NCBI RefSeq assembly: GCF_020438995.1
Contig: NZ_JAGQTN010000312.1
Location: 33,089-97,088 of the forward strand
Source: Gordonia sp. (in: high G+C Gram-positive bacteria)
Lineage (GTDB): Bacteria > Actinomycetota > Actinomycetes > Mycobacteriales > Mycobacteriaceae
DNA: 64,000 nucleotides
Direction: 5' to 3'
The translations under genes and the position numbers were made by a program. Positions 11,101-18,547 of the stretch are shown here, one piece after another; within the stretch, counting starts at the first letter, position 1, and every line of letters begins with the position of its first letter. A model generated the notes under the pieces. It searched no databases. It was given only the letters and a program-made list of their open reading frames with translations, and had not been told where the DNA came from.

Positions 11101-12867
11101 CAGTCATTCATCGAACGCAAGCGGTTGTTCGATCTGCCCCGGTCATCATGGGCGGAGTACGACCTGGCGCTGATCGGTGAGGGCGGCGGGGTGTGGCCGC
11201 GTGACCAGAAGGCCATACCGATCAGCCCGCAGATGGCGACCGCGCTCGGCATCGACCCGGCCGTCGACGTCCTGTCGCCGCCCGAACTTATGCGGGCGAT
11301 CCTGCTCGCACCGGTGGATCTGCTGTGGAACGGCGGCATCGGCACGTACATCAAGGCGTCGACCGAATCCAATCCCGAGGTCGGTGACAAGGCCAACGAC
11401 AGCATCCGGGTCGACGGCAACGAGGTCCGCGCCACCGTCGTCGGCGAAGGTGGAAACCTGGGCGTCACCGAACTCGGCCGCATCGAGTTCGACCTCGCCG
11501 GCGGCCGCATCAACACCGACGCCATGGACAATTCAGCCGGAGTCGACTGCTCCGACCACGAAGTCAACATCAAGGTCCTGCTCGACACCGCCGTCGGATC
11601 GGGCAAACTTCCAGCCGGACAACGTGACTCGTTGCTGAGCTCGATGACCGACGAGGTGGCCGAACTCGTGCTGGCCGACAACATCGCGCAGAACGCCGAA
11701 CTCGGCTTCTCCCGCGCCTACGCGCTCGAGCGCGTGGAGGTGCACGCACGTATGCTCGCCTCACTCGCCGAACGCGGCGTCGACCTGCGCCTGGAGTCCC
11801 TGCCCACAGCTGCGGCCCTGCGCAAACGAGTTCACGGTGAGACCGGGCGTGCACTGACCTCACCCGAACTGGCAACGATGATGGCCCACGTGAAACTGCT
11901 CGCCAAGTCGGACCTGCTGGCCGGTGACCTCGTCGACAACGACGTCTTCGACGACCGCCTGGCCCGGTACTTTCCCGAACCGCTACGCAGCGCCTACGCC
12001 GACGAACTCCGCACACACCGGCTGCGGCGGGAGATCGTGGCCACCACCCTGGTCAACGAAGTGGTCGCACATGTCGGGGTCACCCACCTGTTCCGGCTGA
12101 CAGAAGGTGCGGCGGTGGGCGCCGAAGACGGTGTGCGCGCCTTCGTGGTGGTCAACAAGGTGTTCGGGATGCGGGAGGTGTTCGACAGCATCTCCGCGGC
12201 GCCGGTTGACGTGAAGACCGTCGACGAGATGCTGAGCTACACGCGGCGCCTGATGTTCCGGGCATCGCGCTGGTTGCTGGCCGGGCGTCCCCAGCCACTG
12301 GCCGTCGCATCCGAGATCACCCGGTACGCAACGCGGGTCGCCCAGCTCTCGCCGCTTCTGCCCGGCTGGTTCGGGGCGAGTTCTGCCCGTGACGTGGACG
12401 AGCGCACCGCGGCCTATCGCGACGCCGGGGTGCCCGAGGAGATCGCGCATCAAGCCGCGATCAGTCTGCATCGCTTCTGCCTGCTCGACATCATCGACGC
12501 GGCCGAGATCTCTGAAAAGCCTGTCGCCGAGGTCGGCGCGCTCTACTTCGCGGTCATGGAACACTTCGGCATCGAGCGACTGCTCACCGCGGTCAGCGAA
12601 CTCGACCACGGAGACCGCTGGCATGCCCTGGCGCGCTTGGCATTACGTGACGACATGCACGCCACGCTGCGGGCGGTCACCCAGCAGGTCCTCGAGCACG
12701 GTGCACCGGGGGAGTCGCCCGCCGATATGATCAACGAGTGGTCGCACTCACAATCGTCCCGGCTGGCGCGGGTGCGGTCGATGCTCGTCGAGATCGAGGA
12801 GTCGGGAACACTCGATCTCGCGACGCTGTCGGTGGCCACTCGTCAGCTGCGTAGCCTGCTGCGCTGA
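8125..12867 (+). CDS. gdh: Large NAD-specific glutamate dehydrogenase (180-kDa class)
   Basis: A roughly 1580-aa member of the giant NAD-dependent glutamate dehydrogenases (Streptomyces/Mtb Rv2476c type), which deaminate glutamate to 2-oxoglutarate and link nitrogen and carbon metabolism. A long N-terminal regulatory part (about residues 1-700) with ACT-like segments precedes the catalytic core. The core shows [20 protein letters not shown], the lysine segment [14 protein letters not shown] and the nucleotide-binding [16 protein letters not shown]. A roughly 450-residue C-terminal helical extension follows. GTG 8125 is preferred because GAGGGTGG lies 5 nt before it; GTG 8110 and ATG 8134 are alternatives. 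In Mtb this enzyme is controlled by the FHA protein GarA. Gene order with ettA is conserved. Confidence 0.93.
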   Translation: [1580 protein letters not shown]

Positions 12868-12979
12868 GCGTGGGGGTGTACGCGCCTCGCCACGCCGCCG
12901 CGACCTGCACGTAGGGTGGCATGGGAATGTGCCGGTCACCGGTACACCGCAGGCGACGATCGTGACGAGAGGACCGCAC

Positions 12980-13426
12980 GTGCAGGTTGTGGAGGACGAG
13001 GGCACCAAGACAGAGCACGGCTACCTGGTGAAGGTGCCGGTGCGCTGGTCGGACATGGACGTCTACCAGCACATCAATCACGCCCGGATGGTCACCCTGC
13101 TGGAAGAGGCGCGCATCCCGTGGTTGTTCTACGACGGCCGGCCCACGGTGACGCTGCGCTCGGGTTGTGTGGTCGCCGACCTGCACGTGAAGTACCAGAT
13201 GCAGCTCCGGCACGACGAGGGGCCGCTTGAGGTGACGATGTTCACTCAGCAGGTGCGGGCCGTCGACTTCACCGTTGGATACGAGGTTCGCCCCAAGGGC
13301 GGGGCACCAGATTCCAAGCCGGCGATCGTGGCCTCCACACAGCTGGTCGCTTTCGACGTAGATACCCAGCGTCTGCGCCGGCTCACTCCGGAGGAGAAGG
13401 CGTACCTGCTCGAGTTCGCGAGATGA
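12980..13426 (+). CDS. Hotdog-fold acyl-CoA thioesterase
   Basis: A 148-aa single hotdog-domain protein of the 4-hydroxybenzoyl-CoA thioesterase/FadM type, predicted to hydrolyse acyl-CoAs in the cytosol. The diagnostic N-terminal segment WSDMDVYQHINHARMVTLLE includes the catalytic Asp region and the long central helix. GTG 12980 was chosen because GAGAGGA ends 6 nt before it; the frame is open back to 12929, but no ribosome site supports the longer form. It is the Rv2475c equivalent between gdh and a conserved unknown. The next gene starts inside its stop codon (ATGA), so the two are coupled. Substrate chain length is unknown. Confidence 0.85.
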   Translation: MQVVEDEGTKTEHGYLVKVPVRWSDMDVYQHINHARMVTLLEEARIPWLFYDGRPTVTLRSGCVVADLHVKYQMQLRHDEGPLEVTMFTQQVRAVDFTVGYEVRPKGGAPDSKPAIVASTQLVAFDVDTQRLRRLTPEEKAYLLEFAR

Positions 13427-14127
13427 TCGGACACGGCGCCGAACGCTGGGTACAGGCGGCGAGTGCCTCCGACCGCGCCGATGCGCTGGCGTTCGTCGCG
13501 CGAGCAGCCAGGATGAATGAGGCCGCCGTGATCCGGTTACAGGGGCGACCCGACGGACGGCTCGGCCTGTGGACCCACACCGGTTTCGACGTGCTCGCCA
13601 CGCGGTCGATCGTCGGGGGCTCGGCGCCGGCCGACATCGTCTGCGACGCCGAACAACTGCGCACGGTGCTGGCGGTGGCCGACGCCGGTACCCGGGTCGA
13701 TCCCGGCTTCACGTTCGCAAGTGCCTGGAAGGGGGCGCTGCCACCGGCGTCCGGCTACGTCCACGTCGACGACGTGCCCGCCCGGTCGGTGGTCGAACTC
13801 GCCCGCAGTGGAGCCAAGCTGGCCCGTACCGAGGGCAGCGCGCACGGGCCCGCGACAGGGCTGCTCGACCAGGTCGTCCTCGAGGCTTCAGCACTCGACG
13901 GACGACAGCCGGTGGCTATCATCCTGCGATCGGTCTTCGCGCTGACCGCCATGGGATTCATCCGTGACGCCGACGGCCGCGAGGTCACCGATACCTCGGA
14001 ACTGACCAGGATCGCCGACGACGAGCCGGTGCGGGTGCGGGCGTCGCCGGCCTGGATCCGGATCGACGCCCGCTACGGGTCGGTCTACCAGCGCCGCACT
14101 CGGGATCTGACCGTCACCGCTCTGTGA
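13423..14127 (+). CDS. Conserved mycobacterial protein of unknown function (Rv2474c-like)
   Basis: A 234-aa soluble protein I recognise only by position and general resemblance to Mtb Rv2474c. It overlaps the thioesterase stop by 4 bp, so it is almost certainly co-translated with it. It has no signal peptide or membrane helix and no obvious catalytic motif; its amino-acid composition is ordinary, with an alternating alpha/beta pattern. A functional link to acyl-CoA turnover is suggested only by the overlap. The gene ends 31 bp before the convergent alpha-glucosidase gene, with no clear terminator between them. Confidence 0.8.
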   Translation: MIGHGAERWVQAASASDRADALAFVARAARMNEAAVIRLQGRPDGRLGLWTHTGFDVLATRSIVGGSAPADIVCDAEQLRTVLAVADAGTRVDPGFTFASAWKGALPPASGYVHVDDVPARSVVELARSGAKLARTEGSAHGPATGLLDQVVLEASALDGRQPVAIILRSVFALTAMGFIRDADGREVTDTSELTRIADDEPVRVRASPAWIRIDARYGSVYQRRTRDLTVTAL

Positions 14128-14158
14128 CGGCTGCGTCCTCTGCCGGCACGTCGCGGGA

Positions 14159-16312
14159 TCACACGAGCCAGGCCGCAGATCTCGCCGGTAGCAGACCGTC
14201 GGTGAGTGGGTAGCTCGACAGCAGCACCGTACCCGGCGGCAACTCCACCGGTTGGTCGGTGGTGTTGAGTGCGCAGATCAGATGGCCCTCGGACCGGCGG
14301 AACGCCAGGCAGCCGTCCGGGGCGCCATACCATTCGACCGTCGAACCCGTGAATTCCTTACGGGTATAACGCAACTCGATCGCCCTGCGGTACAGCGACA
14401 GCGTAGATCCCGCATCTTCGAGCTGCGTTTCCACCGTGAACGGGGCCCACGAATCCGGCATCGGCAGCCACGTGTCGGCGGCGGCACTGAAACCATAGGG
14501 AGGTTCGGTGCCTTCCCACGGGATCGGCACCCGGCAGTTGTCGCGGCCCCGTTCGGTGTGGCCCGATCGTTCCCACACAGGATCCTGCAGGGCTTCGTCC
14601 GGGAGGTCGGCGTTCGGCAGTCCGAGCTCGGCACCGTTATAGATGAAGATCGATCCCGGCAACGCCAACTCGACCAGCGCCATCGCCCGGGCGGCCAGAA
14701 TGCCGTCGGCGAGCGCCACCTCCGGATCGGCCCCGTCGGGATCTGTGGTGTCTGGTGTGTAGCGGCTGACCTCCCTGTCGACATCGTGATTGGACAGGGT
14801 CCACGTCGGGACGCCGTTGACGCTCAGCACCGCCTCCAGCGAGTTCTCGATCGCCGCCCGGACCGACTCCGCTGTGAATTCGGCCTTGGCGAGCCGGAAA
14901 TTGAACCCCAGATGCAGTTCGTCGGGCCGCAGGTACTCGGCGAATCGCTCGTTGTCCTCGACCCAGATCTCACCCACGTTGGCCGCACCCGGATAGTCGT
15001 CCATCACCCGGCGGATCTTGCGGTGGATCGCGTGCACCGCATAGTTGTTGAAGCGCGGATCGTCGTCGTTGTTCTCCAGCAGGCGAGTGGCATCCAGATC
15101 CATGTCGGGCAGATCCTCGGGCTTGGCCATGCCGTGCGCCACGTCGATCCGGAAACCGTCGACGCCGCGGTCGAGCCAGAACCGCAGGGTCTTCTCCAGG
15201 TCGTCGAAAACCTCCGGATTCTCCCAGTTCAGGTCGGGCTGTTCGGGGGCGAAGATGTGCATGTACCACTGGCCCGGCGAGCCGTCGGCCTCGGTGACGC
15301 GGTGCCAGGCGGGGCCACCGAACACGCTGAGCCAGTTGTTGGGTGGTTCGTCGCCGCCTTCGCCGCGCCCGTCGCGGAAGATGTAGCGCGCCCGCTCGGG
15401 GCTTCCCGGACCCGCGGCCAGCGCTGCCCGGAACCATTCGTGCTGATCGCTGGTGTGATTGGGTACCAGGTCCATGGTCACCCGGATGTCACGGGCGTGT
15501 GCCTCGGCGATCAGGTTGTCGAACAACGCGATGCTGCCGAAAACCGGGTCGATATCGCGGGGATCGGACACGTCGTATCCGTGATCGGCCATGGGGGAGC
15601 ACATGATCGGGCTCAGCCAGATGGCGTCCACACCCAGCAGTTCCAGGTATCCAAGCCTGCTGATGACGCCGACGAGATCGCCGACGCCGTCGCCGTTGGC
15701 ATCGGAGAACGACCGCGGATAGATCTGATAAAAGATCGCATTGCGCCACCACGTGGTGTCCGAAGTATCGAGCTGCGTGGCATCGGACGGGGCGACAGGA
15801 GGCTTCGGGGAGACAGGAGGCTTCGGGGAGGGCGCCTCGGGCTCTGGCGCGGGTGTCGCGGCCTCGAGAGAGGGTGCAGTAGCCGGCTCGACGTCCTCGG
15901 CGTGTTCCTCCTCGGCGTGTTCCTCGGGCTCGTCCTCGGCGTGGTCCTCGACGTGTTCCCCGGGCTCGACCGCTTCCTCAGAATCGGTCGTTTCCGCCGT
16001 TTCCGCCGTTTCCGCAGGTTCGGCATCTTCCGCGAGTTCGGCATCGTCGTTTTGGGCCTCGTCGACCACGGCCGGGTCCTCGGGGTCGTCCGGGGCCTCA
16101 GGGTCTTCGGCGCTGTCCGGGTCGTCGGCCGGCTCGGCGCTCGTGGTGGCCTCGGTGTGCTCGACGTCGTCCTGACCCGCCGCGTCCTCCTGCTCGGGTT
16201 CGCCGGTCTCGTCCGGCGCCGCGTCACCGCCGGTGCCCGTAGCCGGAGTTTCGTCGGAGGGGTCGAACGGGGGTCCGGCCGGGGCGTCAGGGGATGTCTG
16301 GTCGCTCACCAT
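14159..16312 (-). CDS. aglA: GH13 alpha-glucosidase with long acidic N-terminal extension
   Basis: A 717-aa protein in two parts. Residues 1 to about 186 are low-complexity and very rich in Asp, Glu, Ala and Pro, ending in two copies of KPPVxP. The GH13 domain begins at about 187 (WWRNAIFYQIYPRSF). It carries the family regions in order: MDLVPNHTS, GFRIDVAHGM (nucleophile Asp), VGEIWVED (acid/base Glu) and LSNHDVDR (third acid). It should cleave alpha-1,4 or alpha-1,6 glucosides of malto- or isomalto-oligosaccharides. Mtb aglA (Rv2471) is about 546 aa, so the extension is extra. There is no signal peptide. ATG 16312 has only a weak AGGG upstream; an internal start is possible, but the whole extension is open with coding-type bias. 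Confidence 0.87.
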   Translation of the reverse strand: MVSDQTSPDAPAGPPFDPSDETPATGTGGDAAPDETGEPEQEDAAGQDDVEHTEATTSAEPADDPDSAEDPEAPDDPEDPAVVDEAQNDDAELAEDAEPAETAETAETTDSEEAVEPGEHVEDHAEDEPEEHAEEEHAEDVEPATAPSLEAATPAPEPEAPSPKPPVSPKPPVAPSDATQLDTSDTTWWRNAIFYQIYPRSFSDANGDGVGDLVGVISRLGYLELLGVDAIWLSPIMCSPMADHGYDVSDPRDIDPVFGSIALFDNLIAEAHARDIRVTMDLVPNHTSDQHEWFRAALAAGPGSPERARYIFRDGRGEGGDEPPNNWLSVFGGPAWHRVTEADGSPGQWYMHIFAPEQPDLNWENPEVFDDLEKTLRFWLDRGVDGFRIDVAHGMAKPEDLPDMDLDATRLLENNDDDPRFNNYAVHAIHRKIRRVMDDYPGAANVGEIWVEDNERFAEYLRPDELHLGFNFRLAKAEFTAESVRAAIENSLEAVLSVNGVPTWTLSNHDVDREVSRYTPDTTDPDGADPEVALADGILAARAMALVELALPGSIFIYNGAELGLPNADLPDEALQDPVWERSGHTERGRDNCRVPIPWEGTEPPYGFSAAADTWLPMPDSWAPFTVETQLEDAGSTLSLYRRAIELRYTRKEFTGSTVEWYGAPDGCLAFRRSEGHLICALNTTDQPVELPPGTVLLSSYPLTDGLLPARSAAWLV

Positions 16313-16422
16313 CGTAATTTTGCCCTAATTGCGTCGCCGGTCCTAAACCTACCTCGGGTTCGGTTGCGTTCGTGTCGTGACAATCTCCGGACAAAGTGTC
16401 AGGAATCTCGGCCGTGTGGAAC

Positions 16423-16848
16423 TCAGAACGTCGAGTTGACCATCATCTGCGCGGCCATCTCCACGTACTCGGTCAATGCCTGCCGGTGGGCGGCATCGAG
16501 GGTCGAATCCTCGATCGAGGAGATCGCCGTGTGCATGCACCGCAACCAGGCGTCCTTCTCGATCGGGCCGATCCGGTAGGGGTTGTGGCGCATTCTCAGA
16601 CGCGGATGGCCGCGCTGATCGGAGTACGTGCGGGGACCTCCCCAATACTGTTCGAGAAACATGCGCAGTCGCTGTTGCGCGGGGCCGAGATCTTCCTCGG
16701 GATACATCGGTCGCAGAACCTCGTCACGCGCGACTTCCTCGTAGAAGCGTGCGGCGATGCGGTCGAATGTGTCGCTGCCGCCCACCGCGTCGTAGAAGGT
16801 CTGCTGGGCCGGTGCCGGCCCGGGGCTGTCGGAACTCACATGGACCAT
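16423..16848 (-). CDS. glbO: Group II truncated haemoglobin (trHbO)
   Basis: A roughly 141-aa haem protein of the trHbO class, which binds oxygen tightly and is membrane-associated in mycobacteria, probably protecting or supplying the respiratory chain. Family marks are FYDAVGG at the start of helix [20 protein letters not shown], then [22 protein letters not shown] containing the proximal histidine, and the helix-G tryptophan in KDAWLRCM. The frame is open to 16875. I placed the start at the Met of MVHVSS because the upstream residues are not conserved, but no ribosome site decides it. It diverges from the HNH gene. The globin next to aglA is the Mtb order (Rv2470/Rv2471). Confidence 0.9.
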   Translation of the reverse strand: MVHVSSDSPGPAPAQQTFYDAVGGSDTFDRIAARFYEEVARDEVLRPMYPEEDLGPAQQRLRMFLEQYWGGPRTYSDQRGHPRLRMRHNPYRIGPIEKDAWLRCMHTAISSIEDSTLDAAHRQALTEYVEMAAQMMVNSTF

Positions 16849-16978
16849 TGTCGCGGCCGACGGGCACAGCATCAAACAACACCCGCCGATCGACCGGCGG
16901 TGGCGAGATTATTTCCCGTGCGTCCGGTGCACAACCGTGGTCAACTGGTCACGTCAGGATCTTGACCTGGGAGGCACC

Positions 16979-17629
16979 ATGACGCGACACGCGCACCACA
17001 GCCCGCGAGGCGGTGCCGAGCGCGAGACCGGCACGCGGGCACGTGTGACCGTGCTGCCCGGTGCCGGAGAGATCCGCGCTATGCCCGATGAGAGCGGCCG
17101 CGGTGCACCGTTCTGGAGCAGGCGACGGGTCCTGCTGCTCAACGCCACCTTCGAGCCGCTCACGGCCGTCACCATCAGGCGGGCGATCGTGCTGGTGCTG
17201 CGTGATCGCGCCGACGTGGTGCATGCCGACGCCGCCGGTAACAGCGTTCACTCGGCCGGCATGGCGATGCCGGTTCCCACCGTGATCCGGTTGCGTACCT
17301 ATGTCCGGGTTCCGTACCGGGCGTCGGTTCCGCTGACCCGGGCCGCGCTCATGCATCGTGACCAGTTCCGGTGCGGGTACTGCGGGACGAAGGCCACCAC
17401 CATCGACCACATCATGCCGCGCAGCCGCGGTGGTGGGCACAGCTGGGAGAACTGCGTGGCGTGCTGTGCGAACTGTAACCATCGCAAGGCCGACAAGCTG
17501 CTCAGCGAACTCGGCTGGACCCTGCGCGTGGCGCCGGCCGCGCCCAAGGGCCGGCATTGGCGGCTGCTCGCAACCGTCAAGGTCATCGATCCCGACTGGG
17601 TCCAGTACATCGACGCCGGTGCCGCCTGA
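16979..17629 (+). CDS. HNH endonuclease-domain protein
   Basis: A 216-aa protein with a C-terminal HNH nuclease domain of the conserved actinobacterial type (Rv2469c-like). The domain reads FRCGYCG, then TIDHIMPRSRGG, then CCANCNHRKADK. These give the zinc-binding Cys pairs, the catalytic DH and the final N-H pair. The N-terminal half (about 35-110, RRRVLLLNATFEPL onward) is the region shared by this family. Its physiological substrate is unknown; the gene is a chromosomal housekeeping neighbour, not part of a mobile element. ATG 16979 is supported by GGGAGG four bases upstream. Confidence 0.87.
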   Translation: MTRHAHHSPRGGAERETGTRARVTVLPGAGEIRAMPDESGRGAPFWSRRRVLLLNATFEPLTAVTIRRAIVLVLRDRADVVHADAAGNSVHSAGMAMPVPTVIRLRTYVRVPYRASVPLTRAALMHRDQFRCGYCGTKATTIDHIMPRSRGGGHSWENCVACCANCNHRKADKLLSELGWTLRVAPAAPKGRHWRLLATVKVIDPDWVQYIDAGAA

Positions 17630-17751
17630 GGGTGCGGAAGGCGGCGCCGACATCGCGGTCTACGACACTGCGTAGGGGTAAGTGCCCGCCGGGCGGCCGG
17701 GTGGTCTAAATTGATCACCAATAGGTGCACCACACTGATCGGAAGGGTGAC

Positions 17752-18000
17752 ATGGAAGACCTGATCGTCCCAATCGGAGTGCCCATCACAATCCTCGTCG
17801 TGCTGTCTGTAGTGGCGTGCGTGGTGTCGATGACGTTCTCCGGCGGGCTGAAGTACCCCAAGGTGCAGATCTACACCCTTGACCAGAAGTGGACGCACAA
17901 GCCGCTGCTGTTCAGCGCCACCGATATCGCGCCGATGACGGCCGAGCGGCACGCGGAGTCCGACGACGTAAACGGAGGTACGGCAAGTGGCAAGTGGTGA
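17752..18000 (+). CDS. ctaJ: Small membrane subunit of the bcc-aa3 supercomplex, CtaJ-like
   Basis: An 82-aa protein with one N-terminal transmembrane helix (about residues 6-28), then a charged segment with YTLDQKWTHKPLLFSATD and the C-terminus ASGKW. Mycobacterial CtaJ, a small subunit seen in structures of the cytochrome bcc-aa3 supercomplex, has the same size, the WTHxPxL motif and, as I recall, the same ASGKW end. Its gene lies in the same neighbourhood (near pepN and glbO). ATG 17752 follows GGAAGGG. The last 14 bp overlap the start of the DUF5130 gene, so the two are coupled. The assignment rests on motif memory and synteny, not on a search. Confidence 0.72.
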   Translation: MEDLIVPIGVPITILVVLSVVACVVSMTFSGGLKYPKVQIYTLDQKWTHKPLLFSATDIAPMTAERHAESDDVNGGTASGKW

Positions 18001-18472
18001 CGTAGCCCATAACGCGGGCGATCTGGCGACCGCATCGAGCGCACTGCCGATGGGAACGGTCGTCACCAACAGCGGCCGGGTGTCGGCCACCCGGTTCCCG
18101 GGTGACGCGCCCACCACACCGCCGTTCAGCCACGACGACCTGATCGCTCTCGACGACGCGCTGAAGGAATCCAGCGAGGTCGCGCACGTGCGATTCTCGG
18201 TGTTCATCGGTGACTTGGGCGCCGACGCGGTCGCCGACGCCAAGGCCATCCTCGGGAAGGCTCCCGAGCCGTACAACGGTGCGCTCATCGCGGTCTCGCC
18301 CAACACCAAGGACGTCGTCGTCGTGTCCGGTAAGGATGTCGCCGACCGCGTCAACGACCGAGTCGCCCAGCTCGGTGTGTCCGCGGCGATCACCAGCATT
18401 CGGCAGGGCAACCTGATCGATGGATTGGTCGCGGCGCTGCACGTGATGGCCACCGCGGCCGCGGGTTCCTGA
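17987..18472 (+). CDS. DUF5130 family protein (Rv2468c-like)
   Basis: A 161-aa protein of the actinobacterial DUF5130 family, related in fold to TPM domains. GTG 17987 has GGAGG eight bases upstream, inside the end of the preceding ctaJ-like gene. The body (about 40-150) alternates strands and helices, with SVFIGDLGADAVADAKAIL and ALIAVSPNTKDVVVVSG conserved in style with the family, plus VSAAITSIRQGNLIDGL near the end. No signal peptide. Overlap with a respiratory small subunit suggests a role near the oxidase supercomplex, but no function is known. A perfect hairpin terminator follows. Confidence 0.82.
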   Translation: MASGDVAHNAGDLATASSALPMGTVVTNSGRVSATRFPGDAPTTPPFSHDDLIALDDALKESSEVAHVRFSVFIGDLGADAVADAKAILGKAPEPYNGALIAVSPNTKDVVVVSGKDVADRVNDRVAQLGVSAAITSIRQGNLIDGLVAALHVMATAAAGS

Positions 18473-18487
18473 CGTACCGGCATAACT

Positions 18488-18534
18488 CAGCAGATCGGCC
18501 GCTCACCCTCGCGGGGTGAGCGGCCGATCTGCTG
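18488..18534. terminator. Bidirectional terminator between DUF5130 and dctA
   Basis: A perfect 21-bp stem (18488-18508 with 18514-18534) around a 5-nt loop, lying between two convergent genes. It can serve both strands, although T-tracts are poor on each side. Confidence 0.88.
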
Positions 18535-18547
18535 TTCGGGGTGGGCG

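Noticed and set aside
14252-16579. 775-codon plus-strand frame opposite aglA
   Set aside because: Antisense shadow; the minus strand has the full set of GH13 motifs.
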